Below are positions 7,219-15,404 of a DNA stretch of 64,000 nucleotides, one piece after another. Both the position numbers and the translations under genes were made by a program. This DNA comes from a virus. Location: the IMG/VR virus record IMGVR_UViG_3300030419_005344, positions 1 to 64,000 of that record. One strand, given 5' to 3'. Numbering within the stretch: the stretch's first letter is position 1; each line of letters starts with the position of its first letter. A model generated the notes under the pieces. It had not been told where the DNA came from. It was given only the letters and a program-made list of their open reading frames with translations, and searched no databases.

Positions 7219-8154
7219 TTAGGTAGTTTTCTTGCAGAATTTAACCGGAATATCGATGCGGTAACCTGTATTGACACCAGTAACTCTAATATTTGAAGTA
7301 ATAACTTTAAAATTCTGGCTTGCTGTTTTAGAGGTGGAGATTGTCTTCGTGGTTCCAATCGTATCAAAAAGGTAATCGCTCGTGTTCAACTCAAGTGATG
7401 CGCCCACCTTCATCACGAGGCGGGTGCCGCGGGGGCCGGCGATTGTCTGGTTGGCAGAGTCGGTTGTGTCCTTAATCATGCCGACATACTCTCTATCTGT
7501 ACCCCTAGAAAGATAGTAAGATGCTATGTTGTCATCATCAACAAAAGAAATAGAAGCGCGGGTGGCGTCTTGATTTGACACAATGTAGCCTAGGCGGTTA
7601 TCCATCTCAATCAAATACTGAGTCTCAAGCAGAAGGGGATCGATATTCCTACCGGGAGAGATGGCAGTCGTATCAAGGCCTTGGTCAACACGAATACGGT
7701 TACCGTTGGAGCCCGGACTTTCGCCAAAAAGCACTCCAGCAACAGAATCACCGGAAGCATTAACCTCTAGCTCTGTCTGCGTGTCGGAATCTACAGCAAC
7801 CAAGAACGCGTTTTCTGTAGAGTGTTTCGCGGTGGCGGTTGTATCAAAAACTTCATTTAGCTTTAGTACAGGAAGGTAAAGCAAGTTATTTCTTGGGATA
7901 GAAACAAGCTTGGACTTCATTGATGCTGCATTATCCGTAAACGCTTCAAGAACAGGACTCTGTAGAATCTCCAAGTCGTAGTATGCGGAGCCGCTGGCGT
8001 TGTTCTTATCGTATAGTTCGTAATTAATTTCATCGTCTCCAAGTGCGAACTTTACAATCTTGAAGCTGCCGTCGCCGCGAGCAAGTCTCATGCGGCCGGT
8101 GTCTGTTAGTACGGCGTCAAGAATAATGTCGCCAGAGTTGTCTAAAAATCCCAT
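7219..8154 (-). CDS. Virion protein with LDxxLTxxGR N-terminal motif
   Basis: A 311-residue probable structural protein. The N-terminus MGFLDNSGDIILDAVLTDTG followed by RMRLARG carries the pattern LD-x2-LT-x2-GR-x2-L-x2-G, also found at the N-terminus of the 348-residue protein at 14358-15404. The next segment (FKIVKFALGDDEINYELY) is well ordered, and the C-terminus is beta-rich and ends in a conserved-looking KFCKK. A GGGAGAG ribosome site precedes the ATG, and a copy of the ACTATTTATT element lies 26 bases upstream of the start. Role inferred from position among tail genes. No enzyme motif. Confidence 0.75.
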   Translation of the reverse strand: MGFLDNSGDIILDAVLTDTGRMRLARGDGSFKIVKFALGDDEINYELYDKNNASGSAYYDLEILQSPVLEAFTDNAASMKSKLVSIPRNNLLYLPVLKLNEVFDTTATAKHSTENAFLVAVDSDTQTELEVNASGDSVAGVLFGESPGSNGNRIRVDQGLDTTAISPGRNIDPLLLETQYLIEMDNRLGYIVSNQDATRASISFVDDDNIASYYLSRGTDREYVGMIKDTTDSANQTIAGPRGTRLVMKVGASLELNTSDYLFDTIGTTKTISTSKTASQNFKVITSNIRVTGVNTGYRIDIPVKFCKKTT

Positions 8155-8179
8155 TCGATTTCTCTCCCAAAGATATCAT

Positions 8180-8189
8180 AATAAATAGT
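8180..8189 (-). promoter_or_regulatory. Recurrent ACTATTTATT element
   Basis: An exact minus-strand ACTATTTATT lies in the 52-base gap between two structural genes, 26 bases upstream of the ATG at 8154. Being intergenic, it is free of coding constraint. It is a candidate late-promoter element or RNA-level signal. Confidence 0.45.
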
Positions 8190-8206
8190 GTAGTAAAAAG
8201 GTTTTG

Positions 8207-10570
8207 TCACGATTCTATTTCGCCCTGTAGCCTCTTAGTCTTGAAGTTAACATTTAAATCTACCTTTTTACCAGTTGATTTTGATGTAAACCTTATTTTA
8301 AACTTCTTGCCGAATAAGGGCTCTGCTTGGTTGCCCAAGACTATGTTTTTGTTGCCTGCTGCGGGTTGAACGACCCCTCCATCCACCAAACCAGAAGCTT
8401 CTTCGTTTAGGAAAACTTGAGCAATTCTAGGTATAATTTGAATTATTTTTCTAGCAGACTTAGTTGTTGTCTTAGGATTCGGAGATGTTAAGTCATAATG
8501 ACGAATTATAGGGTAACCTGCGCCTCCATCATTATATAGTTCTATCTCGTAAATAGCGCTTGGATTTGATATGCCGCCATGCACATCAATTGTTCTAAAC
8601 ATGTAATAATATTTTATATTTGGAGACTGAGCTATTTCTGCTGTTGCCGAGCTACCTTGAAGACCGCGAGAAGGGCTGGTGGTGACCGTAATGTATAATT
8701 TTGTTGCGAAGTCCTCAATTGTGACAGGAGGCTTATCCATTCTATAAATCTGAAACGATGCGGCTGAGTCGTCGGATTTAAAGGTTATAAGTCCGTCGTT
8801 TCTGTTCTGATTTACAGCAACTTGATCATAAGCGGCCTGTTCTTCGTCGCTTAAGGCTATAGGTATCACGTCCTCGTTGCCAGTTGATGTCGTGAAAAAC
8901 ATTTTTAGTTTGTTTCTGTCACTCACAATTGGAAAGAACCTAATCTCTGGCTGAAGGGGCGGATTGTCAAGAATTCGGCCCGTTGAGGCAAAGAGGGGGA
9001 ACTCAACAAGTTTTATAGTTGGAACCATATGCACGTCGATAGTGGCGGTTCGGTGGCCACCAAAAGTAACCGTACCACCTTCTGAAACGGCGGCATCGGG
9101 CTCTTGTGTTCGTATATTGGTATATATATATCGCTCGCCAACTATCATCTGGTATGCCGTGACGATATAAGAATACTCTTGATCAAACTTTACTTGGGTA
9201 TCAACAAATTTAAACTCTTTGTCCTCATTTAGAAATTCCTCAACCTCGGCCGAGTTCATAAAGTGATAAGTTTGTATTGGTGCCTGTACGGGATTTTGAA
9301 TGGGTCCTTCTAATTTCTGTATTTTATACATGACTGTTTCAGAGTAGCTTTCTTTGCCATTAAAAATACCTCTGATTCTTTTTCTCTTGTCTTCGGCTAT
9401 TGATTCCAGACCCTGCTTAAAGGTATCAAGAAAAACACCAAACATCAGAGTGTTGGCAGTACCAACTGCTATAGACCCGTTAAACGTGCCGGCCTCAAGA
9501 TAAGATCCGGCCTCTGCTCCTATAAAATAAAAGTTTGATGGAGTCGGGTATCCAGTAAGGTCAAACGCATACGCCGGTGCGTCTTCATCAGTCCATTCTA
9601 GAAGGTCCACCACCTTAACAGGAATAGAAGAGTTTTGTATTAACTCCTCTCCAGCAGGTTCGACAACTGACGTGGTAAATCTTATATTTTGTGTCCTTAC
9701 AGATGGGGCGACCTCAACATCGTCTGTATCGGTGACACCCTCAACATCTCTAGTTAAGGCAATTCCCATTGAGGTATCTTTACAGAGCTTGACAAACTCT
9801 ATATTCTTATCTAGTGGAATATTAATATCCACATACATTGGAAAAAGATATTTGCTACCCTCATAGTCTGCTAATAAGGGCATATTTTCTATCGGCACTA
9901 TTTGATTCTGAAATTTGCGTCTTTCACTTAATCTGCCCCTATTGAACCTTAGAGCTTTACTTAGTGTGGCGGATTTTCCTCCCCTAACGACTGGCAAGAT
10001 ATCAACATCTAATATTTCATCGCCCGCAACATCGGTACCTATCACGGAAGAAGCATCAAACATAGAATACAGATTTTGTATTACTTCATGATTCCTAACA
10101 GGTGCCAACAATTCCTCGTAATTTGAATCATAGTAGTTGTATACGTATTTTACACCAGCCGGCGCCGATGGTGAGTCACCCTCCATGTTTAACACTTCCT
10201 CTACTATAAGGGGGCTTTCAAAGGATGCCACAAAATACTCATGTTCGCCCGTTGGCACAATGGTGCGAACCTTTTCTTCCCAAGATTCTCGTGTGGTGTT
10301 GTTCGGATCCTCTCTCTCAGATATAGTAATTGTTTGCTTTCTGCTAAGTTCCAAGCCGTAGCCAACCCTTATTGGATAAAGCGAGTTCACCGGAGTCGTT
10401 ATTGATCCCAGCGCGATGTCAGAGTCCTCAGATGTATCAGCAAACTGTGTTCCTTCGGTGGTGGTGGCCCAAGAGCCAAATTGCATCCTTAGGGTATCTG
10501 CCGCGGTGGGAGTGGGCGAAAAGTCCTGAACAACGGAGGGCAGGATTATAGTTGTTTTTTTGGTAGACAT
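8207..10570 (-). CDS. Large virion protein with fibronectin-like segments
   Basis: A 787-residue probable tail or baseplate protein. Its C-terminal half contains repeated beta-sandwich-like stretches, such as YYYMFRTIDVHGGISNPSAI near residue 660 and YSYIVTAYQMIVGERYIYT near 460, that look like fibronectin type III strands. The N-terminal part has no domain I recognise. The C-terminus is Lys-rich (KIRFTSKSTGKKVDLNVNFK). It starts in a TAATG overlap with the stop of the 1,251-residue gene, so the two are translationally coupled and probably needed together. Function inferred only from context and composition. Confidence 0.72.
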   Translation of the reverse strand: MSTKKTTIILPSVVQDFSPTPTAADTLRMQFGSWATTTEGTQFADTSEDSDIALGSITTPVNSLYPIRVGYGLELSRKQTITISEREDPNNTTRESWEEKVRTIVPTGEHEYFVASFESPLIVEEVLNMEGDSPSAPAGVKYVYNYYDSNYEELLAPVRNHEVIQNLYSMFDASSVIGTDVAGDEILDVDILPVVRGGKSATLSKALRFNRGRLSERRKFQNQIVPIENMPLLADYEGSKYLFPMYVDINIPLDKNIEFVKLCKDTSMGIALTRDVEGVTDTDDVEVAPSVRTQNIRFTTSVVEPAGEELIQNSSIPVKVVDLLEWTDEDAPAYAFDLTGYPTPSNFYFIGAEAGSYLEAGTFNGSIAVGTANTLMFGVFLDTFKQGLESIAEDKRKRIRGIFNGKESYSETVMYKIQKLEGPIQNPVQAPIQTYHFMNSAEVEEFLNEDKEFKFVDTQVKFDQEYSYIVTAYQMIVGERYIYTNIRTQEPDAAVSEGGTVTFGGHRTATIDVHMVPTIKLVEFPLFASTGRILDNPPLQPEIRFFPIVSDRNKLKMFFTTSTGNEDVIPIALSDEEQAAYDQVAVNQNRNDGLITFKSDDSAASFQIYRMDKPPVTIEDFATKLYITVTTSPSRGLQGSSATAEIAQSPNIKYYYMFRTIDVHGGISNPSAIYEIELYNDGGAGYPIIRHYDLTSPNPKTTTKSARKIIQIIPRIAQVFLNEEASGLVDGGVVQPAAGNKNIVLGNQAEPLFGKKFKIRFTSKSTGKKVDLNVNFKTKRLQGEIES

Positions 10571-13500
10571 TAGTAGCCGCCCCTAGTTCCGCCACCGCCA
10601 CCAGATGAGCCGCGAGGGCGGCGCATACTACGTGTGCCACGAGTCATCGCACGGCCGTTGCGAGGTGTGGGACGACGGCCGGCCGCTTGGCGAGTGACTT
10701 GCGATGTTCCACCCTCTTCTCTAGAACGTCTCCCGGACGCAAAAGATGTACCAACTCTAGAGATTGTTTTAGGCTGCTGCATATAAACTGTGTTCGTAAA
10801 CTCGGGCATTATATCTCCAAGCAGCGTGCTCCTTCTTATAAGTAGTCTTAACATCTGGCGTCCTGTTGAATTTAAGTTGGTGTATTCTACTAGTCGATTT
10901 GCCACTGAGCGTTCCTCTTCGGTGGTCGGCCCAAGAGTGTCGTCAGTTTCCTGAACAATCTCCGGCTCGTCTCCTGTGTCCGGGTTGTCTCCTACTAGCT
11001 CTCGCTCAGTGTCTCTGGCTATCAGGAGAAAATTTAAGTTATACTCGGGCAATTTTAACTTTCTACTCTTCTTAAACATCTCAAACCTATATGGCCTCAT
11101 TCGGCATATAAATGTTTTCCCAGATGATACAATCCCATCGTACCTCTGCTTTGTCAAGCGTTTATAAATCGGGTTTAGTATTTCTGTGTTTCCAAAACGG
11201 TTTTGTTCAAATCCCACCAGCACTTCTATTACGTTCATATGTGAATAATTAAAGTATTTCAAACCCGTATAAGATGGAGATTTTACAAGATCAGCGCCTT
11301 CAGACTCTACAATATCAAACCAATTTTTATTAGTTTTTCTGTCTGCGCCCAGTAAAATTGATTTAATTTGGTTTGGAATGCGTGACATGAACTGTTGTTT
11401 TTTAGCCTCTGCGTTTTCGGTTTTATTAAAATTTTCTAAACGCTTATCGATAATGTTTCTTTCGTTTGTAGGGTCTAGAAAAGACACGCCTAATTCTTTT
11501 CTGTTGTCTATTGACAAATTATCTCCCTCGGCGCCCAGAGAAGCGTTGATAAAAATGTTCGATACAGAAGAGTAGTCATCCTTTTGTTCTGATGTATCCT
11601 CAACAGTCTCATCTATTTCGAGATCCAATAATTCTAGTTTTTCCGTAGCAAAATTAGAGTTCTCACCAAGTATGGTTTTTGGATCAATCCCAAACACATC
11701 CTCATCATCTTGATTATTTTCTGAACCGAGAAAAATGTTTTCTTGTTTTACTGCCAGCGCGTGTGTCGCAGGAGATACTATTGATACGCCCAGCGTAGAC
11801 GAAAACACGCTGTTAGCAACATTAATTTGTAAGTCTTCGGTATCTATTTTTGCCACTGTCGGCTTATACGTTGCATCAAAAGCTACCGGGGGCACCACTG
11901 AAACAAACTCTGGTTCGTTAATTTCGGGGGCAACTTTAGCGCTAAGATCTTTTAGGTTGTCCCTAACCGTAGTCGAGGCTGCGAGACTAGAGATCATGGT
12001 GTTGTACTGTTTGGTATTCCAAAGCTTCCTTCCCTTTCTAAGCATCCTTAGTCTCTGGTTCCCGAACATTATTTGAGCGGGCGTCAAGTAAGAATAGTAT
12101 GCATCCTGAAGGTTGATGTACTTTGTGAAATCTCTAGCAGCTAGAGATTCTGTTTTATCGCCCTTGCGACGTGAGCGCTCTTCTTCTTCAAGCGGGTTTT
12201 GATTAAAATACTTTTGATTTTCCAAGAAAAGTCGATTTGATAATTGCGTGGTGGATAGCACTCTAAGGCCCACATTATTTCTTCTTCTTACATTTAAGAA
12301 ATCATAACCAACAGAGTTTTGCATGTTGCTGTCGTGAATCTTTTTAAACTTTTTGTTAACTTCTATCAGAGTTCTCGGAGCCTTTCCTTTAAAAGCTGAT
12401 GTTCTAGCGTTAAAGTCTACCTCATCTACCATTACTTCATTCGTCCCTGAACTAACGACCGTAGAAGATATTTTGCCTTCAAAGTCCTCCATTATCTGCA
12501 AAACAGTTTCTATGCCCATAACCGTTCCTGATGTTGGGGACACTAGACTTTCCATCAACAAAACAGCTCTAACCAAGTCTTCTTCTTCAACATTGGTCAT
12601 AGAGCGAACTGAATCTGCATATGTAGCTACAGCGTTAAGCCAAGGAGCAGAAGCTATGCTTGACTGAACCGCCTGTCTTCTCTCGCGCCTATTGCCTGTT
12701 AATTGCTCATTGGTGGGCACCGGAAACCGTCTCTCCATTCTTTCCACAAACCTGCGAGAAAACTGGCCGGTGCTTTGATCGAAATTGCCATGCTTTCTTG
12801 CCATCTGATGATACCTTTTAAACTGATCTATTGCTCTAAGCAGTCTTTTTCTCTGCCTTTGCGCGAAAGCTATGGTGCCATCTTGAAGGCTTATCGAGAC
12901 GCTGTAACAATATTTACCATCGGTTTTGCGAGCCATCTCAAAGTCTGAAACAGTAAAGGTTCGAAGGCCTTCACCTACATTGTCATCTAACTCAATTTCC
13001 CTGATGCCGCCTATTGTAACTTCTTCCGAATCTTCTAGAGCAGGATTGATTGCTCTGGTTAAACGTCGAGGAGCGATACGAGGACCCCTACGCTGGCGGG
13101 ACTGTGCGACTGTTTCGTTGCGGTCTTCGTAGTCAACTAGTATGTTTTCGTTCCTACTAAGTCCTCTGCGTACTCTGTTTCTTGTGACTGTTATGTCTGA
13201 GATTCTTGTGTTGTTCATCATGAATCGCTTTGCTCGGGGGTCGGCGTTTACAAAACATGAGCCAAACTGTGTTTTTTCTGCAATAATTTTAAAGAAATCT
13301 ACGTGGAATAAGAATCTTACTTCGTTCACCTCATTAAAGGCGTATTCAGGTTCGGAAACATAAACATCTTTTTTGATTATTCTGTTACCTTGAGCACTCT
13401 TGTTTTGTAGTTTTTTTCTACGGCGCTTGGTGTAAGGCTTGAGTAACAACTCTGCCTCCTTAACACTTTCAAGACTACGGTAGTCTTTCACGACTAAGTT

Positions 13501-14325
13501 TGGCACTTCCTGCTGGGTTAAGATAGGATGAGGCAATTCTGAATGAAACGCGCCAGCCATAAGGCCTGTGCCCTCATGAAAGTGTACAGGACCAGCCCAC
13601 ACCTTGTCGTCTGGCAACAATGCCACCGAGGCTCTGACAGGGACGCTCCCGGCTTTAATAATGTTTTGGCTATCTACAATGCCTTGCAGAACTTCACGGC
13701 GCCCTCTAATTTGAGGAGTCTTTTCAAGCCTATACTCATGCAGATTTATAAATGTAGATGCAAACAACGATAAGTTACGTGGATTGTAGTTAGGTATTTC
13801 AAAAACTACTTCATAAGTTACGCAATACACGTTTCGATTGTCAATCATATCTTGCTTTTGTGTTGCAATCGATTCACCATCTTTACGAACGCTAAGAACT
13901 TTTTGCATAATTTTGTTGTTTCTTTTAAGCGTCTTTAATACTTTAGGTGTAAAACCGCCGTCTTGCAACCTTTCTATTGCTCTAGAGCCTCGGGCTAACA
14001 CAACGTTAATCTTCAAGCTGTCCAACATGCTTGGGTTATTGAACCAAGTTGGATTGCCATCTTGGCGTACAATGTCCCTGATGGTTATTTCTGCTTTTAC
14101 TTGTAAGCCTTTCGGTTGCCCTGCGGCGTCGTCAAAACGTTGCCTACCGCGACGAGGGCGACGTTTGCCGTACTCGTTGGTCTCCAAGACATCGTTGCTT
14201 TCCTCATCATAAGATACGCCGTTCCGAGCGCCAGCAATGTTCGTAGGCAACAACTCGACAGAGCTTATGTAAGCCTTCGGCAATGCTGCCCTAAAAACGC
14301 CTGCAAAATCAACTTTGTTACTCAT
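10570..14325 (-). CDS. Very large virion protein with Arg/Gly-rich C-terminus
   Basis: A 1,251-residue probable structural protein. It contains many basic clusters (KRRPRRGRQRFDD near residue 55, KPYTKRRRKKLQNKS near 300) and ends in a strongly basic, Gly-rich tail (roughly residues 1209-1251, including RRPRGSSGGGGGTRGGY) that is probably disordered and could bind nucleic acid or an acidic partner. The rest is mixed alpha/beta with no recognised catalytic motif. An AGGA site lies eight bases before the ATG, and an ACTATTTATT element lies 16 bases upstream of the start. It sits between tail proteins, so a baseplate or tail-associated role is likely. Confidence 0.72.
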   Translation of the reverse strand: MSNKVDFAGVFRAALPKAYISSVELLPTNIAGARNGVSYDEESNDVLETNEYGKRRPRRGRQRFDDAAGQPKGLQVKAEITIRDIVRQDGNPTWFNNPSMLDSLKINVVLARGSRAIERLQDGGFTPKVLKTLKRNNKIMQKVLSVRKDGESIATQKQDMIDNRNVYCVTYEVVFEIPNYNPRNLSLFASTFINLHEYRLEKTPQIRGRREVLQGIVDSQNIIKAGSVPVRASVALLPDDKVWAGPVHFHEGTGLMAGAFHSELPHPILTQQEVPNLVVKDYRSLESVKEAELLLKPYTKRRRKKLQNKSAQGNRIIKKDVYVSEPEYAFNEVNEVRFLFHVDFFKIIAEKTQFGSCFVNADPRAKRFMMNNTRISDITVTRNRVRRGLSRNENILVDYEDRNETVAQSRQRRGPRIAPRRLTRAINPALEDSEEVTIGGIREIELDDNVGEGLRTFTVSDFEMARKTDGKYCYSVSISLQDGTIAFAQRQRKRLLRAIDQFKRYHQMARKHGNFDQSTGQFSRRFVERMERRFPVPTNEQLTGNRRERRQAVQSSIASAPWLNAVATYADSVRSMTNVEEEDLVRAVLLMESLVSPTSGTVMGIETVLQIMEDFEGKISSTVVSSGTNEVMVDEVDFNARTSAFKGKAPRTLIEVNKKFKKIHDSNMQNSVGYDFLNVRRRNNVGLRVLSTTQLSNRLFLENQKYFNQNPLEEEERSRRKGDKTESLAARDFTKYINLQDAYYSYLTPAQIMFGNQRLRMLRKGRKLWNTKQYNTMISSLAASTTVRDNLKDLSAKVAPEINEPEFVSVVPPVAFDATYKPTVAKIDTEDLQINVANSVFSSTLGVSIVSPATHALAVKQENIFLGSENNQDDEDVFGIDPKTILGENSNFATEKLELLDLEIDETVEDTSEQKDDYSSVSNIFINASLGAEGDNLSIDNRKELGVSFLDPTNERNIIDKRLENFNKTENAEAKKQQFMSRIPNQIKSILLGADRKTNKNWFDIVESEGADLVKSPSYTGLKYFNYSHMNVIEVLVGFEQNRFGNTEILNPIYKRLTKQRYDGIVSSGKTFICRMRPYRFEMFKKSRKLKLPEYNLNFLLIARDTERELVGDNPDTGDEPEIVQETDDTLGPTTEEERSVANRLVEYTNLNSTGRQMLRLLIRRSTLLGDIMPEFTNTVYMQQPKTISRVGTSFASGRRSREEGGTSQVTRQAAGRRPTPRNGRAMTRGTRSMRRPRGSSGGGGGTRGGY

Positions 14326-14340
14326 TCATTTGTTCCTGTA

Positions 14341-14350
14341 AATAAATAGT
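14341..14350 (-). promoter_or_regulatory. Recurrent ACTATTTATT element
   Basis: An exact minus-strand ACTATTTATT lies in the 32-base gap between the 348- and 1,251-residue genes, 16 bases upstream of the ATG at 14325. The short distance would leave a leader of only about 10 bases if this were a -10 box. Confidence 0.45.
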
Positions 14351-14357
14351 GCCCGGG

Positions 14358-15404
14358 TTAATAATCAGGACAATCTTCATCCAATGCATCAGAGGCGTAT
14401 ATTGGTTCTACTATAACATCGCTGAGGTCCGGACAATTTAGATTAATATCAGTAAACAAACTCTTTCCTTTTCTCGCCAACTTGGAAACAGATTTACATA
14501 TAATTGTCTCGCTTATTTCTGAGTCTACATTTATATCGAAGTAATAAGAAACAAAGGTTGGGTCGAGGGCCGGAGTGGCGCCGTTAATGCGACCTGCTTT
14601 GACTTCAGCCTCTTCTTTGTCAAGCAAGATATTGTTTTCTACCATCTCAAGAGGTTTGACGAAATTAAGAGGAACTTTAATCTGCTCTCCGTTTACGTCA
14701 AATTCATCGGTTATTTCATACACTTCAATGTCAAAATTGTGAAAATCAAAAGGAGCGTTGATTTCCTCAGCCACAATAATAATTTGTTCAGGGCCCACCA
14801 AGACCTCATTACCATCGGAGTATAAAGTGCCGGGTGTCAACGCAGGATCAACCTCAAAGCGTTTTTCGGGCGTATTCGGCGGCGCTACAGTTATTTTGTA
14901 TTCGACATCCATCTCAATCTGTGGTATCTTAAGGAGCTGATGAGACAGAGCACTAGATGCGGCACCTGTTTTGGTGGCGCGAACGCTCCCGGTCGAGTTA
15001 AATTCAAGGTCTTTAATCTCGCCTTCCAAGAACTGCATTCGAATGGCTGGAGTCTTGGTGGAGTCTAGGGCTGATGTGCCTAGCGAGAATGGCATAACGG
15101 TCATTTTTTCGTATGTGCTTAATCTTATTCTATCGGCGATGTCTCCTACACCGTCAAACAAGTATTCATCCCTGCCGCTAAAAATGCCTTGAGATCTTAG
15201 CAGCGGCGTCTCATCTTGAATCCTGCCCTCGGCGTCATTCTTGCTTTCAGTTGAACTAGAATCACCATATTTCGGGTCATAAAGAACGTTATCATCCATA
15301 AAAGAATAGAATGTTGGCTTAAGCAGCCCTTTTGATAACAAGTGACGACCATAGTTTGTAAGTTTTATATCCAAAACTTCCTCTTTAGGATTAAAGAATT
15401 TCAT
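14358..15404 (-). CDS. Virion protein with LDxxLTxxGR N-terminal motif (second copy)
   Basis: A 348-residue probable structural protein. It begins MKFFNPKEEVLDIKLTNYGR then HLLSKG, which shares the LD-x2-LT-x2-GR-x2-L-x2-G pattern with the 311-residue protein at 7219-8154. Downstream it is acidic and beta-rich, with FYSFMDDNVLYDPKYGD following the motif and an acidic C-terminus (ALDEDCPDY). The ATG lies in a TAATG overlap with the stop of the 3,109-residue gene, with a GGAGATGATGA ribosome site. The shared N-terminus suggests both proteins dock on the same kind of partner. No enzyme function seen. Confidence 0.75.
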   Translation of the reverse strand: MKFFNPKEEVLDIKLTNYGRHLLSKGLLKPTFYSFMDDNVLYDPKYGDSSSTESKNDAEGRIQDETPLLRSQGIFSGRDEYLFDGVGDIADRIRLSTYEKMTVMPFSLGTSALDSTKTPAIRMQFLEGEIKDLEFNSTGSVRATKTGAASSALSHQLLKIPQIEMDVEYKITVAPPNTPEKRFEVDPALTPGTLYSDGNEVLVGPEQIIIVAEEINAPFDFHNFDIEVYEITDEFDVNGEQIKVPLNFVKPLEMVENNILLDKEEAEVKAGRINGATPALDPTFVSYYFDINVDSEISETIICKSVSKLARKGKSLFTDINLNCPDLSDVIVEPIYASDALDEDCPDY

